Shown: piece by piece, positions 35,181 to 44,020 of the stretch | Numbering within the stretch: position 1 is the stretch's first letter | How the letters are laid out: the number at the start of each line of letters is the position of its first letter | Notes under the pieces: model-generated | What the model saw: the letters and a program-made list of their open reading frames with translations, nothing else | What the model was told of the DNA's origin: nothing | Database searches by the model: none | Program-made: the position numbers and the translations under genes | From: Gemmatimonas sp. | Lineage (GTDB): Bacteria; Gemmatimonadota; Gemmatimonadetes; Gemmatimonadales; Gemmatimonadaceae | Length of the DNA: 64,000 nt | Direction: 5' to 3' | Assembly (NCBI RefSeq): GCF_027531815.1 | Contig: NZ_JAPZSK010000014.1 | Location: 124,001-188,000 of the forward strand

Positions 35181-35546
35181 TCAGCCGTGGAGCGTGAACT
35201 CGCGTACGGTGTCGTCGTGCGTCAGCACCCAGATGGAGTAGGCGCCAAAGGCGGTCCCCCACGGCCATTTGAAGAGACGGAAGGCCGACACGACCAGGAT
35301 GACATAGCGCGCCCAGTTCTGGTGGTTGAGCAGCGCAAAGCCGGCGATGAGGCCGAAGAGGCTGACGAGGCCGATCATACTGGCGGCGATCACGCCCCCC
35401 ACCGTCCCCACGATCATGACGATGGGATTGAGCGTGGCCATGGAGCCGAAGATGCTGCCGAAGAGCGTGCCCAACGCGGCCAACATGCCCAGCGCGCTGT
35501 AGAGCAGGTTGACCAGCGCGACGACCTTGATGTGTGTGCGCACCAA
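35181..35546 (-). CDS. Small integral membrane protein
   Basis: 121 residues with four hydrophobic segments (VALVNLLYSALGMLAALG, IVMIVGTVGGVIAASMIGL, LIAGFALLNHQNWARYVILV, WPWGTAFGAYSIWVLT). The last part, NHQNWARYVILVVSAFRLF, resembles DUF-type proteins with an amphipathic Trp/Asn motif. I do not recognise a function. It lies 41 bases before the GMC gene on the same strand and 52 bases after the EamA transporter. Confidence 0.7.
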   Translation of the reverse strand: MVRTHIKVVALVNLLYSALGMLAALGTLFGSIFGSMATLNPIVMIVGTVGGVIAASMIGLVSLFGLIAGFALLNHQNWARYVILVVSAFRLFKWPWGTAFGAYSIWVLTHDDTVREFTLHG

Positions 35547-35598
35547 CGACTCCGTAGGATGAGGACCGTGGACACTACGGCGGCGTGGCGAGCGCGTT

Positions 35599-36585
35599 TC
35601 AGCGGCGCCGGCGCCGCGCGTCCACGAGACTCACGAGGGCGACCCCTCCCACGATGATCGACATGGCCACGAACGCGGTGGCGGGGAGTCGTTCGCCACC
35701 CAGGGCCACACCCAGCAGCACGGCGACCAGCGGATTCACGTACGCATACGTGCCCACGGCCGTGGGGCTGGCCACCTTGAGGAGCCACATATACGTGGAA
35801 AACCCAATGAGTGAGCCGAAGATGATCAGATAAAGTAGCGATGCTGCCGAGAGTAACGTGACATTGGAGGGATGCAGCCTCGCCCAGTCTCCCGTCAACG
35901 CCGCCAGCACACTGAGTAGCACGCCGCCCGTGAGCATCTGCATGGCGATGGCGAGGGCCGCCGGCTTCGCCTGCTGCGACGCGCGTGAATACAGCGAGCC
36001 AACGGTCCAGCTGAGCGACCCGAGCGTAAGCACGACCGCGCCCACCGGGTCCACCACGGGGCTCCGTCCCCCGGCGCCGGCGCGGGCCGACGGCAGCACC
36101 AGCAGCGCCACCCCCACCAGCCCCACCACGACGCCCACCAGCTGCATGACCCGGGGACGCTTTCCCTGGTACGCCTCGCACAGCACCAGCCAAAGCGGCA
36201 CGGTGGCCACCAGCACGGAGGCGATACCGGAGCTCACCCGCTGACTCGCCCAGCTGACGGCGCCGTTCCCCACGAAGAGCAGCAATGCGCCCACGATGGC
36301 CGAGTCGCGCCATTCGGCGCGGGACGGCGCCGCGGCACCGCGCCAGCGCATGAACCCATACAGAGCCCCGCCGGCGAGCAGAAAACGCATTGCCCCGAGG
36401 GCAAAGGGAGGGATCGTCTGCACGCCCCACTTGATGGCCAGGTAGGTCGACCCCCACACCACATAGATGATGAAGAAGCCACAAACGAGCTTCCATCGCG
36501 GCACTACAAGATCAGTAGAATGATCCGAGGCCACCGGTTGCGCCGGCACCGGTGGCGGCGTGGCAGAGGAACGCGACTCAGGCAC
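35599..36585 (-). CDS. EamA/DMT-family transporter (YedA/RhaT-like)
   Basis: 328 residues with ten predicted helices arranged as two EamA repeats. The first starts CGFFIIYVVWGSTYLAIKWG, the second PVGAVVLTLGSLSWTVGSLYS. The end carries GVALGGERLPATAFVAMSIIVGGVALVS, typical of the drug/metabolite superfamily. Amino-acid or other metabolite export is typical of this group; substrate unknown. It is followed by the small membrane protein and the GMC gene on the same strand. Confidence 0.9.
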   Translation of the reverse strand: MPESRSSATPPPVPAQPVASDHSTDLVVPRWKLVCGFFIIYVVWGSTYLAIKWGVQTIPPFALGAMRFLLAGGALYGFMRWRGAAAPSRAEWRDSAIVGALLLFVGNGAVSWASQRVSSGIASVLVATVPLWLVLCEAYQGKRPRVMQLVGVVVGLVGVALLVLPSARAGAGGRSPVVDPVGAVVLTLGSLSWTVGSLYSRASQQAKPAALAIAMQMLTGGVLLSVLAALTGDWARLHPSNVTLLSAASLLYLIIFGSLIGFSTYMWLLKVASPTAVGTYAYVNPLVAVLLGVALGGERLPATAFVAMSIIVGGVALVSLVDARRRRR

Positions 36586-36591
36586 GCGGCG

Positions 36592-37605
36592 TCATGACGA
36601 GGGGGACGCCGGAGCCGGGCGCAGGGCGCGCAGCGCGGCATCACCGGCAGCCAGCCCGCCGATGAGGATGTAGAGATAGAAGGTGTAGAAGCGCCACCAG
36701 AGCAGGGCGGCGGCGAAGATCCCGGCCGGAATGGCGGTGGAGAGCGTGGCGGCAAAGGCTCCCTCGATGAAGCCGCCGCCACCCGGCGCCGGCACGACCA
36801 CGCCACCGTAGAAGAGCGCCAGCGGCCAGAGCACGAGGGGCGCCAGGGTGTCCATGGTGCGCGGGAAGGTGGGATCGCCCAGGAACACCAGGATGGGGAG
36901 CGTGGCCACCTTGCACAGCACGTGCAGCACCGACCCCCCGAAGGCGAGCAGCATGAGCCCCATCTTGGCGCTGCGCAGCGACGCCACCGCCTCGCGCAGG
37001 GAGCGCAGCGTGCGCTGCACCGCTCGCCAGCGCGGTGCCTTCAGCCCCAGCGAACGCGCCCACGCTGGCGGCGGCCCGTTGGCGTTGCGGCGGGAGAGCA
37101 GCCACCCCGTCGTACCGGAGCCCAGCACCACGGTGCTGTAGCCACCCACCAGGGCCAGCAGCCCGCCGGTGCTGGCGCCGCGTCCGGCAAAGAGCACCGC
37201 CAGGACACTACAGACCAGCACCAATGACCACATTTCGAGGAAGAGCTCGAGAAAGAGCACCAGCACCCGCTGCGCGGCGCCTGTGCCGCTCTCCGCCAGC
37301 ACCAGAAAGCGGGCCGGTTCTGCCCCCGAGCGGGCCGGCGTAATGGCCGCGGCAAAGTCGCCCGCCAGACAAACCCGCAACGCCGTGCCGAACGCAAGGG
37401 GAATGCGGCAGGCGCGGGCCGACGCCTGAATCTTGAAGGCGCGGGTGGCGATCTCGGCGGTCACGGTGGCCAGCGCCGCCACGTGCACCGGCCAGGCCAG
37501 CCACGGCATGCCGCCGGCGGGCCAATGCGGCGCCACGACCCATGCGGAGATCCCCAGCATGAGCCCGAACGACAGCAGGGTGACCAGCCAACGTTTCCAC
37601 GACAT
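36592..37605 (-). CDS. AglD/LPG-synthase-type integral membrane protein (UPF0104)
   Basis: 337 residues from ATG at 37605, with about eight hydrophobic helices. The family marks are ITPARSGAEPARFLVL after the second helix block and GVVVPAPGGGGFIEGAF near the end, both matching lysylphosphatidylglycerol-synthase TM / UPF0104. Such proteins occur as flippase-like or glycosyl/lysyl-transfer partners. No soluble aminoacyl transferase domain is attached, so lysinylation of lipid is not supported. It is 6 bases after the EamA gene start region on the same strand, and divergent from the HisC-like gene. Confidence 0.82.
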   Translation of the reverse strand: MSWKRWLVTLLSFGLMLGISAWVVAPHWPAGGMPWLAWPVHVAALATVTAEIATRAFKIQASARACRIPLAFGTALRVCLAGDFAAAITPARSGAEPARFLVLAESGTGAAQRVLVLFLELFLEMWSLVLVCSVLAVLFAGRGASTGGLLALVGGYSTVVLGSGTTGWLLSRRNANGPPPAWARSLGLKAPRWRAVQRTLRSLREAVASLRSAKMGLMLLAFGGSVLHVLCKVATLPILVFLGDPTFPRTMDTLAPLVLWPLALFYGGVVVPAPGGGGFIEGAFAATLSTAIPAGIFAAALLWWRFYTFYLYILIGGLAAGDAALRALRPAPASPSS

Positions 37606-37730
37606 GGCGCGCAAGATAGTGGAAACCCGTGTTCCTCTGGCGAGGTCCCTGTTTCGGCTGTCGATTCCCACGTCGGCCTGCTGCCGCGGGGCACCCGCCC
37701 CCCATACTCCCACCCGTGTCGAGGTGCTGC

Positions 37731-38933
37731 GTGAGCTCCGAGTCTCCTTCCGGCCCGTTTTCCCGCGCCCTGTCGCGGCGCCAGTGGCTCCGCACCACCG
37801 GTCTTGGCGTTGGCGCCAGCGTCGCCCTGCCCGGTCTGCTCCCCGCCGCGGAGATGTCGCGGGTGCTGGGGGGCGGGCTGCCCTACTCGGCGCTGCTCAC
37901 GCAAATGGAACGTGACGTGACCACGGCGCGCCGGGCCGCCGGGCCCATTCGCCTCAACTTCAACGAGAACCCGTTCGGCATGTCGCCGAAGGCCAAGGAT
38001 GCCCTCATGGGCAACTGGGGGCAGCACACCTGGTACATGCCGCCCGTACGCGACGAACTCACGGCCACGTTTGCGAAGCATGTGGGCGTGCCGGTCGATC
38101 ACGTGCTCGTAACGCAGGGCTCGAGCGAGGTGCTGTCCATTCTTGCACTCGCCTACAACATGCACGGCGGCGAGATCGTGGCGCCGTGGCCCACCTTCGA
38201 AGACCTGCCGCGCTGGGGCGACACGCTGGGCGCCACGGTGCACAAGGTACCGCTCGATCATCGCCTCGATCACGACCTGTACCAGATGGACGCGAAGATC
38301 AACGGCAACACGAAGCTCGTGTTCGTGTGCAACCCGAATAATCCCACGTCCAACCTCGGCGATGATCAGGCGCTGCGCGACTTCGTGTCGAACGCCGCGA
38401 AGCGTTCCACGGTCATCGTGGATGAAGCCTACTACGACTTCGTCACGCAGCCGGGGTACAAGAGCATGACCGATCTCGTGCTCAAGGGCGAACCCATCAT
38501 CGTGTCACGCACCGCAAGCAAGATTCACGGACTGGCGGGGCTTCGCATCGGCTTTGCCATCGCACGACCGGACATCATCAAGAAGCTCTCCCAGTACGTG
38601 AGCGGCGATCCGAACGTGTTCGGCCTTACCGCCGCCAACGCGTCGATCATGGACACCGAGTATCAGGCGTTCGTGAAGGCGAAGAACGCCGAAGGGCGCA
38701 CGATGCTGATCGACGCCGTCACGAAGCTGGGCAAGAAGGTCGCGCCGTCGCAGACCAATTTCGTGTTCTTCCAGACGGGCAAGCCGGTGGAGCAGTCGCA
38801 GCAGTACTTCGCCGCGAAGGGCTTCACCATCGGCCGGGCCTTCCCGCCGTACACCGACTGGTGTCGTGTCTCCATCGGGACGCCGGCGGAGATGCAGCAG
38901 TTCGTCGCGGTGTTGCCGGGGGCGTTCGCCTGA
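37731..38933 (+). CDS. Tat-exported histidinol-phosphate aminotransferase-like PLP enzyme
   Basis: 400 residues. Class I/II aminotransferase: LNFNENPFGMSPKAKDAL, VTQGSSEVLSILALAY, VFVCNPNNPTSNLG, VIVDEAYYDF, and the Schiff-base Lys264 in RTASKIHGLAGLRIGF. These are HisC-type marks. GTG at 37731 gives a leading region with SRRQWLRTTGLGVGA, a twin-arginine signal, followed by a hydrophobic run to LLPAAEM. That predicts export of a folded, PLP-loaded aminotransferase to the periplasm, an unusual location. The stop is directly abutted by the stop of the convergent hrpB gene. Confidence 0.88.
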   Translation: MSSESPSGPFSRALSRRQWLRTTGLGVGASVALPGLLPAAEMSRVLGGGLPYSALLTQMERDVTTARRAAGPIRLNFNENPFGMSPKAKDALMGNWGQHTWYMPPVRDELTATFAKHVGVPVDHVLVTQGSSEVLSILALAYNMHGGEIVAPWPTFEDLPRWGDTLGATVHKVPLDHRLDHDLYQMDAKINGNTKLVFVCNPNNPTSNLGDDQALRDFVSNAAKRSTVIVDEAYYDFVTQPGYKSMTDLVLKGEPIIVSRTASKIHGLAGLRIGFAIARPDIIKKLSQYVSGDPNVFGLTAANASIMDTEYQAFVKAKNAEGRTMLIDAVTKLGKKVAPSQTNFVFFQTGKPVEQSQQYFAAKGFTIGRAFPPYTDWCRVSIGTPAEMQQFVAVLPGAFA

Positions 38934-41537
38934 TCACGTCCCCCGGGGCTTGGCCCGACGCGTCGCCTCGGCGGTGAGCGGGTCGTCGGGCCAGGGGTGT
39001 CGCGGATAGCGCCCGCGCATCTCCTTGCGCACCTCGAAGTAGCTGGACGTCCAGAAGCCGGCGAGATCACGCGTCACCTGTACCGGGCGCTGTGCCGGCG
39101 AGAGCAGGTGCAGCGTGACCGGCACCCGTCCGTCGAAGAGCATGGGCGTGGTGGTCCAGCCGAACACCTCCTGCAGCTTCACCGCCAGCACGGGTGCCAT
39201 GGGATCGCTGTAGTCGAGCGCAATGCGCGAGCCGCTCGGCACGTCGAGATGGGTGGGCGCGAGGCGATCGAGTGCCGCGCGCTGGTGCCATGGCACCAGC
39301 CCCGCGAGCGCCTCGTGCCAGTCGATCTGCTCGAGATGTGCCCAGGTGCGCGCACCGTCGAGGAAGGGACCCAGCCACTCGCCACGTGAGGACACCAGTG
39401 CGGCGTCGCTCACATCGGGCCACGCGGCATCGTGCGCATGCGCGAAGGCCAGCCGCTCGCGCAGCCGCTGTGCGCGCTCGCGCCACGGCCACGCACTCAC
39501 CCCCACGCGGGCGAGCTGCTCCAGCAGTGTACTGCGCACCGCTTCGGCGTCCGGCTCGCGCTGCGGCTTCTCCTCGAGGGTGATGGCGCCCAACATGCTG
39601 CGCTCCACGGCCTTCACACTGCGCGAACGCTCGTCCCACACCACCACGGATTCCCGCGCGATCTGTTCGCCGAAATCGTCACGGATCTCGTCGAGCGTGA
39701 GCGGCGCGGCGCGCGCAATCCGATATTCCGGCGGCTGTCCCTCCAGCTCGGCCACGGCGAGGTACGGCGCATCGTGCAGGCTGTCGCCCTTGCGCAGCAC
39801 GGCCCCACTGCCATTGCGCAGCAGATACCGCGGTTCGGCACCCGCACGGCGCTGCGCCACACGATCGGGAAACGCCAGTGCCAGCAGCGCCCCCGTTTCG
39901 GCATCGTCCCATGGTTGCAGCCGTGCGCCGCCGTCGATGCGTCGCACCAGGTCGTCAGCGCCCTCCTTCACGCGCCGCACCGCGTCGCGATCGGCGCGGG
40001 CGCCGTACATGGACAGCGCGCCACCATCACCACCGCGCTGCAACAGCTCGGTGCGGAGCCGCAGGTCGGCCGGTGCGCCGCCAACACCCTCGCCGCGCAC
40101 CACGTCCCGCTCCTCCAGCAGCGCGGCGATCGCGGCGCCCAGCGGCAGCTGCCCGCGCGTCTGCGCGTGCAGCACCAGATGCGCGAGTCGTGGCTGCAGC
40201 GGCAGCGCCGCCATGCGCTTGCCGTGCGGAGTGATGCGCCCCTGCGCATCGAGTGCCCCAAGCTGTGCAAGGAGCTGCCGCGCCTGCAGGAAGGGGCCAG
40301 GGCGGGGCACGTCGAGCCAGCGCAGCTGCGCCGGATCGGCAATGCCGGCATCGGCGAGCTCCAGCGCCAGGCTCGACAGATCGGCATCGATGATCTCCGG
40401 GCGCGATGCGGCGAGAAAGCCGTGTTCTTCGTGCACATCCCACAGCCGGTAGCACACGCCCGGTGCCGTACGCCCGGCGCGCCCGCGCCGCTGGTCGGCC
40501 GAGGCACGGCTCACGCGCACGGTGTGCAACCGCGTCAGCCCAGCCACCGCATCGTAGCGGGGAATGCGCGACCAGCCGGCGTCGACCACCACGCGCACCC
40601 CTTCCACAGTGAGGCTCGTTTCGGCCACGCTCGTGCTGAGCACCACTTTGCGCCGTCCAGCCGGCGCCGGCGCGAGCGCCGCCTCCTGCTCATCCAACGG
40701 CATGCTGCCGTGCAACACGTAGACATCCACCGTGGGCGGTACGCTCCCCGTGAGCCGCTCCGCCGTACGGCGCTGCTCACCCATGCCGGGCAGAAACACC
40801 AGCACGTCGCCCTCGCACTCGGCGAGGGCATCACGCACGACGCGACTCGTTGCGGCTTCCATGCGCTCGTCGCTGCGTGGGGCGCGATGATGCGTGGTAA
40901 TCGGAAACATGCGACCGCTGCTGCGTACGACCGGTGCCGGTCCCCGTGCGTCGGCAATGAGCTGCGCCACGGCCTCGCCGTCGAGAGTGGCCGACATCAC
41001 CAGCACCCGCAGATCGTCGCGCACCTGTTGCGTCTCCAGCACCAGCGCGAGGCCAAGGTCGGCGTGCAGCGAACGTTCGTGGAACTCGTCGAAGAGCACG
41101 GCGGCGTAGCCGTCGAGCGTGGCGTCGGCCGACAGCATTCGCGCCAGCACCCCTTCGGTGACGACCTCGATGCGCGTGTGTTTCGAGACCCGTGTGTCAC
41201 CGCGCACGCGGTACCCGACGGTCCCTCCAACGGACTCGCCGAGCTGCCGCGCCAGGTAGTGCGCGGCGGCGCGTGCGGCAAGGCGACGCGGTTCGAGCAT
41301 CACCAGGCGCCGACCGGCCATCCACGGTTCGGGAAGCAAGGCCAACGGCACGCGCGTGGTCTTGCCAGCCCCCGGAGGGGCTTCGAGCACGGCTACGCCG
41401 CGAGACTGTAGCGCGGCGGAGAGTGCGTCGAGCACGTCCTCGATGGGCAGCCGTGTGGGCAACGGCGGAGGCAAGCGAAAAGACCTCAGGTGGAAGAACG
41501 CCGGGACATGATCAGCGGCGTCGTCCCGCGCGCCCAT
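38934..41537 (-). CDS. hrpB: HrpB, DEAH-box ATP-dependent helicase
   Basis: About 867 residues. Helicase core: PPGAGKTTRVPLALL (motif I), FDEFHERSLHADLGL (DEFH box), MSATLDGEAVAQL (motif III), STSVAETSLTVEGVRVV and QRRGRAGRTAPGVCYRL (motif VI). The C-terminal third (RLAPTHLDVPSGSRIALDYS, then VFGWTTTPMLFDGRVPVTLHLLSPAQRPVQV) is the HrpB-specific domain. It is an RNA-type helicase of unknown target. ATG at 41537 overlaps the S41-like gene by 26 bases and is uncertain; the core needs nothing upstream of about 41470. Confidence 0.92.
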   Translation of the reverse strand: MGARDDAADHVPAFFHLRSFRLPPPLPTRLPIEDVLDALSAALQSRGVAVLEAPPGAGKTTRVPLALLPEPWMAGRRLVMLEPRRLAARAAAHYLARQLGESVGGTVGYRVRGDTRVSKHTRIEVVTEGVLARMLSADATLDGYAAVLFDEFHERSLHADLGLALVLETQQVRDDLRVLVMSATLDGEAVAQLIADARGPAPVVRSSGRMFPITTHHRAPRSDERMEAATSRVVRDALAECEGDVLVFLPGMGEQRRTAERLTGSVPPTVDVYVLHGSMPLDEQEAALAPAPAGRRKVVLSTSVAETSLTVEGVRVVVDAGWSRIPRYDAVAGLTRLHTVRVSRASADQRRGRAGRTAPGVCYRLWDVHEEHGFLAASRPEIIDADLSSLALELADAGIADPAQLRWLDVPRPGPFLQARQLLAQLGALDAQGRITPHGKRMAALPLQPRLAHLVLHAQTRGQLPLGAAIAALLEERDVVRGEGVGGAPADLRLRTELLQRGGDGGALSMYGARADRDAVRRVKEGADDLVRRIDGGARLQPWDDAETGALLALAFPDRVAQRRAGAEPRYLLRNGSGAVLRKGDSLHDAPYLAVAELEGQPPEYRIARAAPLTLDEIRDDFGEQIARESVVVWDERSRSVKAVERSMLGAITLEEKPQREPDAEAVRSTLLEQLARVGVSAWPWRERAQRLRERLAFAHAHDAAWPDVSDAALVSSRGEWLGPFLDGARTWAHLEQIDWHEALAGLVPWHQRAALDRLAPTHLDVPSGSRIALDYSDPMAPVLAVKLQEVFGWTTTPMLFDGRVPVTLHLLSPAQRPVQVTRDLAGFWTSSYFEVRKEMRGRYPRHPWPDDPLTAEATRRAKPRGT

Positions 41538-43950
41538 CGAGCTGCGGTGCCAACCACTCCTGCGCGCGCTGCAGCACCTCGTCGGTCCCGGTGCGGAAGC
41601 TGCGCAGCGTGAGCCGAGCATCCACCATCGGGGCAATGCCCACGCGCTGCCACTGCGAGCCATCGGTGCGGCGCAGTTCGGCCGCGGGCACTCCCAACAC
41701 GAGACCGCCAGGGAGCGGCACGTCCACGGCCTCGGCGGGGGATCCGCCCGTCGCACTCCCCACGAACGTGATCTCCGTCGTGGCCTCCAGGGCGAGCGCC
41801 AGGCGCTCCATGGCCCCGGCCGTCCGTTCGTCCACGAGCGCGACGAGCCGGCCACGGTACTGTCCGGTCGAATCGCCACGCGACACGCGCGAGCGCACCT
41901 CCCGCTCGTCCGGGCACTGGGCCGCCTGATCGCGCAGCGACTCGGCCAGGCAGGGAACCGACTGATACCGGTGCAGTTCACGCGCCACCACCGCGACCGG
42001 ACGCGTGCGGACCGCGCGCAGCACGACGGCGGCCACCATACTGCTGTCGGCGAGCGTCCCGCGCAGGTCCAGCACCCAGGCGCGCGCACGGCGGTGCCGG
42101 TCGAGTTCCCCCTGCACCGTCTGATCGGTGAGGCGATTCACATCGAGATAGGCAACACCGCCGCTCAGCGCAATCGAAGCCGGCTGCCACGGCCGCTCCA
42201 CCTGCGGGAGCAGCGCCATCGTTTCGACCCGGCGCGGCACCGCCAGCTGCCGCTCCCGCCCCGTGACGTCGCGCAACCGCACCAGCGATGCGCCCACGGC
42301 GCCGCGCGGCAGCAGCGTCATGAGGAGATGCTGGCGTGACCAGTCGTTGGGGGCGCTTACCGCCCGCCGACGCTCCTGGAGCCAGGCGGGAAGGGGAAAG
42401 CCGTCCACCGCCGTGAGTTCCTGCCCCACGCGAATGTCGAGCGCCCGCGCGTCGTCGGTGCTGACCACGTCGGTCACGACGGCCCGTCCATCCGCCCAGC
42501 GTACGCGAAAGGGCAAGGTGGCCACGCCGCGCACGCTGTCCACGGTCGCCCCGCGCAGCGTGACCTGCGCATCATCGAAGGCACTCACGAACGAGAGCAG
42601 CGCCGCGGCGTACTCGGTCGCGTAGCGCGCCGACTCGAGCCGCGGCAGGGCGCGCTCGAACACCGCATCGATATCGTCGTCGTACAGGTCACGATGCGCA
42701 TGCCGTGCGCGCATGGCACTCCACACCCGCGCGCCGGCCAGCACGCGCGACCCCATGAACGGGTAGGGGTCGCTGTCGTAATAGCCGGGCAACACCGCAC
42801 GCGGCCGCACGCGTGCCAACCGGGAGGCACGCACGAAGCGCCCGCTGCGCAGCATGCCGAGGGCCACGCGCAGTGCAGGAGCGCTGTCGGCAGGCGCGGC
42901 GGCGCGCGACACCACGGTATCGGCCACCAGACCACCACTGCCGTCGGCGTGGAGCAACTCGCCGGTGCGGAGGCGCACCATCAGACCGGCGCCTATGGGC
43001 ACGCGCACGCTGGGGGCCAGCGCGTCGTCGCGCACTCCCTGCTCCGCCACGAGCGTTGCCCGCCCCGTGGCGAGCAGTCCCAGCACGGCGCGCGGCATGA
43101 CCGTGTGCTCGTTGGCGAGCACCACGACGCGGCGCGGCGCCGCATCGACCGGGCTGATCAGCGCCCCATCACGCCCGAGCCACGAATCGTCAAAGGACCA
43201 TCGACCGGCGTCTTCGCGAGCGCCACCCACCCGGCGCACCCGCAGGCCGCTCATCGTGAACGGCACCGATGCCAGACGCTCGGCGAGCTGCGTGCGCGCC
43301 ACGAACGCCTCCACGCTGTCGGCGTCTGCGCCCGGCGCGCTCGCCCGCAAGTCGAGCACCACGCGCGATGGCACGCTGGCCAGCGCCTGCCGCACCCCCA
43401 CCGCCGCACTTTCCTCGTAGCGCCACGCCGAGGGCAGCTGCAGCACGAGGATGCTGTCGCGCGTGCGCTCGGCGTTCGCCACGGTGACCACCGGGCCGGG
43501 GGCGGTGGGCACGTCGGCACTGTCACGTTCCACGCGCGTCAGCGGATCGCCAAGCGCCGCCAGAAAGCGGGTATAGGCCAGCGCCAGCTGGTCGGCATCG
43601 GTGGCGCGGCCCACGAGTGTGACGGCGCGGATGAACGCCGAGTCGAGCGGCGCCCCACGCACCGCCACCGCCGGGTGATGCAGCGACGCCAGGTGCCACA
43701 CGAAGGCCAGACGCAGCAGCCGCGCCCCTCCTGCCGAATCAGAAGCGGCAGCGACCGGCTCGGGATCGTCGGGGGCCGGCGGCAGCGCGGCGCCGGCGGC
43801 CAGGGGATCGACGTCGCGCAGGGTGGTGCCTGCCGGGACCGGAGCAGGTTGCACCGGAACGCAGGCGAGCAGGCCCCCTGCGGTGGTCGCCGCCAGAACC
43901 GCAGCGGCAACGGCGCGACGGGTACCCGAAAGGAGCGGGGAACGCGTCAT
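41512..43950 (-). CDS. Tandem S41 peptidase-like lipoprotein lacking catalytic serines
   Basis: 812 residues from ATG at 43950 with a lipoprotein signal (AAVLAATTAGGLLACVPV). Two S41-like regions follow, around residues 115-345 and 540-800. The second has LVDERTAGAMERLALALEAT and GSATGGSPAEAVDVPLPGG, the shape of the C-terminal-processing-protease active-site block, but Ala-Gly replaces the Ala-Ser nucleophile. The first has VVVLANEHTVMPRAVLGLLA, again without Ser. Between lies a PDZ-like segment (TDDARALDIRVGQELTAVDGF). The protein therefore looks like an inactive protease scaffold. Divergent from the alanyl-tRNA editing gene. Confidence 0.7.
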   Translation of the reverse strand: MTRSPLLSGTRRAVAAAVLAATTAGGLLACVPVQPAPVPAGTTLRDVDPLAAGAALPPAPDDPEPVAAASDSAGGARLLRLAFVWHLASLHHPAVAVRGAPLDSAFIRAVTLVGRATDADQLALAYTRFLAALGDPLTRVERDSADVPTAPGPVVTVANAERTRDSILVLQLPSAWRYEESAAVGVRQALASVPSRVVLDLRASAPGADADSVEAFVARTQLAERLASVPFTMSGLRVRRVGGAREDAGRWSFDDSWLGRDGALISPVDAAPRRVVVLANEHTVMPRAVLGLLATGRATLVAEQGVRDDALAPSVRVPIGAGLMVRLRTGELLHADGSGGLVADTVVSRAAAPADSAPALRVALGMLRSGRFVRASRLARVRPRAVLPGYYDSDPYPFMGSRVLAGARVWSAMRARHAHRDLYDDDIDAVFERALPRLESARYATEYAAALLSFVSAFDDAQVTLRGATVDSVRGVATLPFRVRWADGRAVVTDVVSTDDARALDIRVGQELTAVDGFPLPAWLQERRRAVSAPNDWSRQHLLMTLLPRGAVGASLVRLRDVTGRERQLAVPRRVETMALLPQVERPWQPASIALSGGVAYLDVNRLTDQTVQGELDRHRRARAWVLDLRGTLADSSMVAAVVLRAVRTRPVAVVARELHRYQSVPCLAESLRDQAAQCPDEREVRSRVSRGDSTGQYRGRLVALVDERTAGAMERLALALEATTEITFVGSATGGSPAEAVDVPLPGGLVLGVPAAELRRTDGSQWQRVGIAPMVDARLTLRSFRTGTDEVLQRAQEWLAPQLDGRAGRRR

Positions 43951-44020
43951 ATTTCGCGGCATGGTGACGGCATATCCGGAAGATAGCCGTCGAAATCCCC
44001 CGTTCCGAGTGCGCCTGCGC

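Noticed and set aside
41538-42089. Upstream extension of the hrpB frame
   Set aside because: It would overlap over 550 bases of the S41-like gene and has Arg/Ser-rich shadow composition.
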